From Plumapathes pennacea (Eukaryota; Cnidaria; Anthozoa; Antipatharia; Myriopathidae), in the NCBI GenBank assembly GCA_964036295.1, contig OZ038473.1, positions 3,317,501 to 3,381,500 of the forward strand: DNA of 64,000 nucleotides. Reading direction: 5' to 3'. Position 1 is the first letter of the stretch; every line of letters starts with the position of its first letter. This document shows positions 57,701 through 64,000 of this stretch, in pieces. The position numbers and the translations under genes were made by a program. The notes under the pieces were generated by a model, which was given only the letters and a program-made list of their open reading frames with translations, did no database searches and was not told the DNA's origin.

Positions 57701-60700
57701 AAAAACCTTCTTACTACTGCCGGCCGTGGGAATTGAACCCACGAGCTCCTGGCTTGGGGCTTCATTACGGATTCAGGTCCACCACCCCCAAACCACTCGG
57801 CAACCAAGTCAGTAGTTAGATTTATTTATAGGGGAATGGACACTTCAGATGGGTCGTGATTGCCTATAGTCACTGCAATGCCTGGGGTTCTTATTGCTGC
57901 AATTGTCCTCATCCTTACAATACCTGAACTTTAGCAGAATATGGTTTTTTATTTTCTTACTGGCAGGCTACGATATCAAACAATTGTTTGTCGGAGCGGA
58001 GGGGACACTAGGTGTTGTCACAGCTGTGTCTATGTTAGTGCCTCAGCGACCAAAGGTAATACTCTACCACTCCCACCAGGTGTCCACTTTACAGAGGTGT
58101 CCATCGTACAGTAGAGGGGTGTCTCTCGTAACGAACTTATCTAATTTACTGCCCACATCTCACTGACTCCTGCAATATGATCTTGAAGGAAAAAGGAGTG
58201 ACTACTTGTAGTCTATTAACAACCCAACTCCTTTTGCAGGCTTTCAATGTTGCCTTTTTTGGCTGTGTTAATTTTGAAAATGTACAAAAGACATTCAAAC
58301 AAGCAAAAGTGATGCTGGGAGAAATATTGTCAGGTGAGTCATGTGTTGTTGTTTGTTGATGTTGTCTTTGGCTGGACTCTCCCTCAAGGCTGGCCAGTTT
58401 GAGTAGTTTTGGGTTTGTTTGTTTTTGTTTTTGTTTATTTTTCATCATTTATATCCAACCCACGTTTTTCGGCCGTGCGGTCACTTTATTTTTGAATGTA
58501 CAAAATCGAGAATTCAATTAGTGACAGATTTTGTAGTTCAGTATAATGCTCATAAAATGTCAAGACTTAGCAAAAAAAAAACTAAATACTGGGGCTCATT
58601 TTCTATTGAATGATGCATGTTGTGTGAGATAAGCGGCTTGCACACGAGGTCAAATTTTAACTCGGAAGTGACAAAGGTGATCAGCAGAAGTGACGTCAAG
58701 AACCTGTTTCCGCGGTGTCATTGAGTTCCTACAGTAAGTATGTCCAGAGTACCTGAAGCTTCTTTTGTTTATCATAGCTTGTGAGTTTCTCGACGATTCT
58801 TGCATGTCCCTGGTTGAGAGGCATCTTGGGCTGCGCAACCCAATTGGCAAAAGCCCCTTTTATGTGCTCGTGGAAACCGCTGGATCAAACGGCTCTCATG
58901 ATGAGGAGGTACAGTACAGCACGAGAAGACAAGAGTTTTCCCAAATTTCTAAGCGACTTAGTGACTGTTTTGTTTTTTGTTTTTTGTTTTTTGTTTTTTG
59001 TTTTTTTTTTTGTTTTTTTGTTTTGTTTTTTTTTTTTTGTCGTGTTGATATTTTCATTTAGTTCTTTCGTTTCTCTTTTTTCAGAAGCTAAATGCCTTTC
59101 TCGAAAACGTGATGAGTGAGAATGTTGTACAAGATGGTACGGTAGCCACAGACGATTCGAAGGTGATCCAGCCACGATTTATCAATAATTCCGCACCAGA
59201 AACAGCATGGAAAACTATCTACTCCTTTTAAAACGCCCAACACCCTTGTAACGCACTTGCAGAACTTATTATACCTTTCACTCCCAAACTCAAAATGCAG
59301 ATTCTCTCAACCTTTTAAGAAGAATTTGTATGAGTAATGTAGCGAGAATTGATACTTCAATCAGCTTTCATTTGAGCAAGTTATCAAAAGCCAAGTCCTA
59401 CTTTCCATGGACACCCTTGGGAGTGAATTGAGGGTTAAACTGATAAACGAACCATGTTCCTCGCGCAGATTTCACAACTTCTAGACTGTTTAACCAAAAT
59501 TACTTTCAAACAGTTGCCCAGAAAAAACTCGTTACACTCCAGTTCAAGATATTACCTGGGCAAAGCCACAGTATGCACTGTGATGTCTGCAAAATAATGT
59601 GTCTTTCTTTTGTTGTTGTTGTTTATGTGTTGGTTTCTTTTTCTTGTTTTCATAGATTAATGCAATTTGGCAGTTGCGGGAGAGAATAGCTGAAGCTCTA
59701 TCGCACGATGGGACAACATACAAGGTGATTAATGGTTGCTTAACCGCCCCTTCTGATGACACAGTTGTACAACTACTTATGCCAGCATACTATTGGGCTG
59801 TAGAGCATCCAGAATATATTTTCACAACAGAAAATATGCTCTGTGTGAGGTTTTTTTTTTTTTTTCTTGGAAGACGAATTGCAGGTAAAGTTGATAAATA
59901 TTCCAGCTTTTTGTAACGTTGCGTGGAAGTTACCACAGTGAAATTTGAGATTGTCTGACTCCCCACAGCAGTTTCAAATAATTTGCTGTTGTCAGCGTTG
60001 GCATTTCAAGCTACAGGAGAAATTCCCTTGTGTAACAGAACTTTTACATTCTATATTATTACGTAAGCTTCAGTTTCTAATCCACATGTTCTGAAAATTT
60101 TCAATGTCCGTTCTCCTTCAGTATGACTTCTCTGTTCCTTTGCCGCAACTTTATGAAATCGTCACTCACATGAGAGAGAGGCTTGGATCCAAAGCGAAAA
60201 CTATCGTCGGTTATGGTCACCTTGGAGACGGTAAGTACCTCTGATATAACCGTCAATTCTCACTGTTAGCAGTAATACGTCTTCTGTACATATAGCTGGG
60301 AGAATTTGGAATTTTGATCTCAACCGGAAATGTATCATGTGACAAAATTTTTCAAACGACGAAACTGGAACAAAACAAAATTAGCAAGCATTGCTGCAAT
60401 CACCGCCACCATGATTTACTGAATATTGCATTGGATCAATGTTCACGGTTAAAGGGTGGTTAAAGCTGGATGATTTTAGGAAATTTTGTGATGTTATTAT
60501 TTGTTGTTTTCATAGGAAACCTTCACTTTAACGTGACTACTCCAGAACACAGCGACGAGATGCTCAAAGAACTTGAACCATACGTGTTTGAATTGATTGG
60601 TAAGTGAATCATATTAGCCATTTTTTGACGACTTTGGTTTTGCATTTGGTAAGTCTTTGGGTTGGAATCGAGGCCGTTAAGAAGAGGGCTTTGTGGATCG

Positions 60701-63131
60701 GGACGTTTCAGTCGATATCTGAATGAAAAAGTGGAAAAAAGTTGGACGGAAAGCAAGTCAAGTCATACTTGGTCTAAGAGTGGAACAGTACGTTAAGGGG
60801 AAAATAGCAATATGCTAAAGAACTGAGGATTATAAAGAAAGGATTGGAAGAAGGAATAATACTCGGGCTAAAGTGTACGGTATGTAGAAGAATAGAGTTT
60901 AAAAAATAGAGATAACAAAGTGAGTTGAAAAGAAAGGATTAGAAGCCATACAAAAAGTGCCTCGTGTTGTGCGGTATCAACAAGAGCAAAAGTATAAATC
61001 AGGTATGAAGTGTGAAAAACAAGTTGTCATTTTGGAACGTTCTTTATAACATAGTCGCGATATAAGCCACGTTCTGATTGGTCGAAGAGCGTGCTCCATA
61101 ACTTTATCGTGCACGCCCGTGCTCAATAATATGACGTGAGCAAATGCCGCTTCCTTTCGACTTTTTCTAGCTTTCCTCGTTTATAAAGTAACAGAAGCTT
61201 TACAACTAAGAAGAAAATAGCTTTATTTTCCGAAGAAATTTGTACTACATGAAGTCAAACCGGCACCCAAAGGAAATCAGTAATCAAGTCTGAAAAATTC
61301 TGTATTTACGGTCGGCACAGGAAATTGTATGAATCAAAACTCACCTATTTCTCGACGGCTTAATTCTCATGGACTAGTGAAATCCATCACAGCAAAGATA
61401 AATATCCGTCAAGCCTTCAATGGCTTTGAAATGAAACGGCGTTCATTCATTCCGAAAGCCGCTATACTTGCAGTGTTTACAGTACAGTTTGCTGGCAGCT
61501 CGAATAACAAACAAGTCCGCTCGGCAAACATTTCCATCTCTTTCGCTTATGGTGATTGTTTACATTCTTCGGCGGATCACTTTGCTTCTCCAGACCCGCA
61601 TTGTCTGCTATAGTTCAAGGTGAATCTCACGTTGTTTTGAAGCGGCGACTTGAAGCGTTCATCTTCAACAATATTGTACCGTTCAAAACATTTACATCGT
61701 CACGAATTCCAAAGTCATCGAAGGCTGCTGGCTTTCACCACGCCAGGTTAACAGTACTTTCGGTGTTTTCGTCGATTAAACGACATCTTTTTCATCGACA
61801 CTCATCAACTTCAGCTGGCAGAAATGTTAGTAAGTTGTGGCGTGTTTTCAATCATCCAATGAGAGAGTTTGTTTTGCCTTTTGCGCGTCGAAAGAGAATT
61901 TTGCATTCAATCAAAAATGAAAATTTGTTTTCGCTCGTAATTTCGTGTGTCTGTGTTATAAAAGAATTGGTTCATGCTTTTAGCTGTGCATCTATCGAGT
62001 TATGGATGCACTTGGGAAGTTGGGAGAGCACTCGTGAAGCTAGAGTTGCTCTCGGCTACGCCTCGAGCAACTCTTACGCTTCTCTCGTGCTCTCCCAACT
62101 TCCCGCGTGCATCCATAACTCGATAGACGCACGCTAAGCATGAACCAATTCTTAAATGTTTATGCAGCCAGGTGCAAGGGAAGCATCAGTGCAGAACATG
62201 GACTGGGCTTCAAGAAGGCGCCGTTTATCCATTACTCCAGGACATCTGAAGCGGTTCAACTCATGAGGCATTTTAAACAACTTCTTGACCCTAAGGTAGT
62301 CCAATCCAGTTTCCTCTGTTTTGTTTATGGAGGGCAACAATGTCTGTCGTTTTTACATGTACACACTTACTAACAAACATATACGCATGCACAGGTAATC
62401 ATCACGTTTACGCGGAATAAAGTGTGATTTTGACAAGCTGCACAAAAGTTCAAGCACAAGAATCAAAATTTTGGCTTGTTGCTTGGGGTTATTCGTTTGA
62501 ACTTGACTGGTATTTTTGTTCTTGCGTCGAATCCATAGAGAACACATGACAATCCACAAGTTCACACCGGTACAAATACAACACATGAACAAACAATAAT
62601 TGTTTATTATATACATACTGAGACATACTCACGAAAAAGCCATATCGTAAAATTTCGTACGCAAATGAGTTCTAGCCAATGAGAGGCCGCGAACGACGCT
62701 TTTCACACGTGAAAAAAATCGTTCGTCCAATCACCAGCTGCGAACGACGATTTTTCACTACTTTTAAAGGGTTTCCCGGTCCCATCATAAATGTCTCAGT
62801 ATGTATATAATAAACAGAAAACATCATGGAAAGTGCTTTGTACAGTTTTTATTCACTCGTTGTTTCGTATCATAAAACTCACTCGCTCGCAAAGCCTCGC
62901 TCGTTCGTTTTATGATACTTCACAACTCGTGAATAAAAACCGTACGCGCGCACTTTCCATGAAGTAATCTCTATTTACTACACACACGAACTTTCTCGAG
63001 TTTTGACTCTGTATCGCCTCTCACTGCTTTTATTTTTACTTTTTTTGCTCATTTTATTTCTTTTTTCTCCACAGGGAATTTTAAATCCTTACAAGCTTCT
63101 ACCACAACATGGCGGTAAGGCACATAGATAA
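51708..63131 (+). CDS. D2HGDH: D-2-hydroxyglutarate dehydrogenase, mitochondrial
   Basis: FAD-linked enzyme that oxidises D-2-hydroxyglutarate to 2-oxoglutarate in mitochondria. Seventeen exons: 51708-51917, 52265-52371, 52887-52964, 53338-53378, 53570-53650, 53993-54092, 54566-54659, 57443-57500, 57967-58055, 58240-58333, 58778-58908, 59085-59162, 59656-59724, 60122-60230, 60516-60599, 62168-62295 and 63075-63131. They join in frame to about 535 aa (human about 521). The N terminus ([19 protein letters not shown]) is Arg-rich, fitting a mitochondrial targeting peptide, and decides the start. FAD-binding motifs [12 protein letters not shown] and [13 protein letters not shown] are near 135-220. 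The C-terminal oxidase domain has [13 protein letters not shown] near 440-455 (metal-binding histidines), ISAEHGLG, and ends [17 protein letters not shown] at 63575 may end the transcript. Confidence 0.95.
52513..52815. mobile_element. 303-bp MITE in D2HGDH intron
   Basis: Inverted ends TATACCTGCCAA, followed inward by GTGTGAG/CGCAGGCATGAGAG-like words. No coding content. Confidence 0.65.
55011..57383. mobile_element. 2.37-kb DNA element with inverted ends in D2HGDH intron 7
   Basis: Starts GGCTCATTCCAC and ends GTGGAATGAGCC, with TTGT on both sides (55007-55010 and 57384-57387) as a possible 4-bp target duplication. The motif TAATGTCCGTAAC or its complement occurs at least eight times (about 55359, 55374, 55541, 55553, 56971, 56990, 57180, 57359), concentrated near the ends. 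The minus strand holds decayed coding remnants (next entry). It looks like a degenerate or internally deleted transposon of uncertain superfamily. Confidence 0.7.
55975..56704 (-). pseudogene. Decayed coding remnants of the 55-57 kb element
   Basis: From the minus-strand ATG at 56704 a 58-codon frame reads [20 protein letters not shown] and continues very Lys/Arg-rich before a stop. Downstream, in other frames interrupted by stops, come [17 protein letters not shown] (near 56230) and [20 protein letters not shown] (near 56150), then [15 protein letters not shown] (near 56000). I recall similar N- and C-terminal motifs in multicopy proteins of invertebrate genomes but cannot name the family. 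Frameshifts are evident. Confidence 0.55.
57556..57812 (-). repeat. tRNA-derived SINE, copy 2
   Basis: On the minus strand TTGCCGAGTGGTTTGGGGG (A-box-like) and GTGGGTTCAATTCCCACGG (B-box plus T-stem) form a clear tRNA-like head. The tail ends CGACTTTAAATAAA. It is a longer relative of 40565-40731 and lies in a D2HGDH intron. Confidence 0.75.
61962..62153. mobile_element. 192-nt near-complete foldback next to D2HGDH exon 16
   Basis: AAGAATTGGTTCATGC pairs with its complement at 62138-62153. Pairing continues inward (ATCGAGTTATGGATGCAC, GGGAAGTTGGGAGAGCAC, AGTTGCTC), leaving almost no loop. The right end is 14 nt from the exon at 62168. An unbroken plus-strand frame through this region is not a gene. 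Confidence 0.85.
62601..62816. mobile_element. 216-bp MITE in last D2HGDH intron
   Basis: Perfect 26-bp inverted ends starting TGTTTATTATATACATACTG. Interior has CGAACGACG and ATTTTTCAC/GTGAAAAAAAT words in both orientations. Confidence 0.8.
62825..62961. mobile_element. 137-nt foldback in last D2HGDH intron
   Basis: CATGGAAAGTGC pairs with GCACTTTCCATG. GTTTTTATTCAC and GTATCATAAAAC are mirrored further in. A short CGCTCG-containing loop remains. Confidence 0.8.
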
Positions 63132-63777
63132 AGTTCGTACATTCCTGATTGCTGTTTTGTGATGGAATATTCAGTCGACCCCTGGTGACGTCACAGTGAA
63201 CTGATAGAGAGATTGGCCAATCGTGTACAAGATTTTCCCCACATGGCAAACCACCCCACTTGCAAGTGTTTTCCTAATTGACATAACGTCCCTACCAGAA
63301 ATCTGGATATTTTACAGAGAATTAAGAAATCATCAGGCGATTTGTCTATGGTGTACAATAAATGATAGTGTATGGCTAGTTCGTTTTTATATGCTTCTCT
63401 AAGCTCGATTGAGATAACGATCAAGCTTAAATATAGTAAAAAGAAACTCAGCTAAATTGTAAATTTTCAACTGATCTATTACTGTTCAAGTGATTTAATC
63501 AGTTACATAGAACATGATATTCCAGTTTCACTTGTTTAATTAACAACTAACATTTCAAGAGGGACAAATTGATAAATAAAATTATGACACACAGTCTTTG
63601 ATACTTATGACAGTGATGAGCAAAATATTTTGCGGTTGTCAAGCAATACAGTATCAGTAATCACAAAAGAAAGCCTGTAGAAAGAATCTGACATCATTTG
63701 AACTACATGTCACTTCCATGGTATTGGTGTGATGCTCTGAGCTCTACTACCAACAAATCTATGCATTTATTATATAG

Positions 63778-63866
63778 AGCCACCACACAAGAAGACCAAC
63801 TGGTTGCACACAAATGGACAAGGCTCATTCTTTTGTGTGACCAGTTGGTCTTCTTGTGTGGTGGCT
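63778..63866. repeat. Compact perfect hairpin downstream of D2HGDH
   Basis: Arms 63778-63804 and 63840-63866 are perfect 27-nt complements (outer AGCCACCACACAAGAAGACC). A further CACACAAA/TTTGTGTG pairing leaves a loop of about 15 nt. It could be a MITE remnant or a small-RNA precursor. The remaining sequence 63132-64000 shows no gene. Confidence 0.7.
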
Positions 63867-64000
63867 TTTCTGGTAAATGATGGTGATCAATAATGCCAAT
63901 GGTAAATAAAACAGGAATGCATGTGGCTCGTGATGGTTGGTTTTCTGTTTAACATTTCATAGGAGTCATACTCTGAGAATCTTGATTGACATCCCCTTCT

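Noticed and set aside
61329-62137. Open frames of 94 and 193 codons before D2HGDH exon 16
   Set aside because: No family features, intronic, and the longer one runs through the foldback element.

Overview
The window is nuclear DNA of an animal, most likely an anthozoan cnidarian (coral or sea anemone). It has intron-rich genes with GT-AG introns and AT-rich intergenic DNA. Single-copy eukaryotic genes lie among many small inverted-repeat elements. The cnidarian assignment is an inference from gene content (a vertebrate-like UHRF1, FADS6, Ly6-type proteins) and repeat style, not from a search.

Layout: (1) 1-3.3 kb, the 3' half of SLU7 (splicing factor), + strand. (2) 4.5-25 kb, an accessory cluster. 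It holds three paralogous two-exon GPI-anchored Ly6/three-finger genes (one +, two -) interleaved with two near-identical intronless genes for an unrecognised 248-aa protein, each nested between long inverted-repeat arms. The intron of the third Ly6 gene carries a structurally complete 5.9-kb Ty3/Gypsy retrotransposon with near-identical LTRs and a GTAC target-site duplication. (3) 26-27.1 kb, an intronless FADS6-like desaturase (-) beside a ~600-bp ATG microsatellite. (4) 30.2-43.2 kb, a complete 24-coding-exon UHRF1 gene (-, about 784 aa), whose introns hold many MITE-like elements and a higher-order 21-bp minisatellite. (5) 44.6-45.2 kb, a head-to-head promoter with a consensus E2F site. 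(6) 45.2-50.8 kb, TAF1B (+, 8 exons, about 640 aa). (7) 51.7-63.1 kb, D2HGDH (+, 17 exons, about 535 aa). One of its introns holds a 2.4-kb inverted-repeat element with decayed coding remnants and repeated TAATGTCCGTAAC motifs.

The conserved genes are housekeeping or chromatin genes: splicing, DNA-methylation maintenance, Pol I transcription and mitochondrial 2-hydroxyglutarate oxidation. They do not form a shared pathway, although UHRF1 and TAF1B probably share a proliferation-linked promoter. The most unusual content is the palindromic Ly6/248-aa gene cluster, the young Gypsy element with an in-frame GGGAAAC shift site and candidate pseudoknot, the D2HGDH intronic element, and long foldback hairpins ending 14-25 nt from splice acceptors. 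Exon borders were read by eye from splice consensus and protein continuity, so single-base errors are possible.
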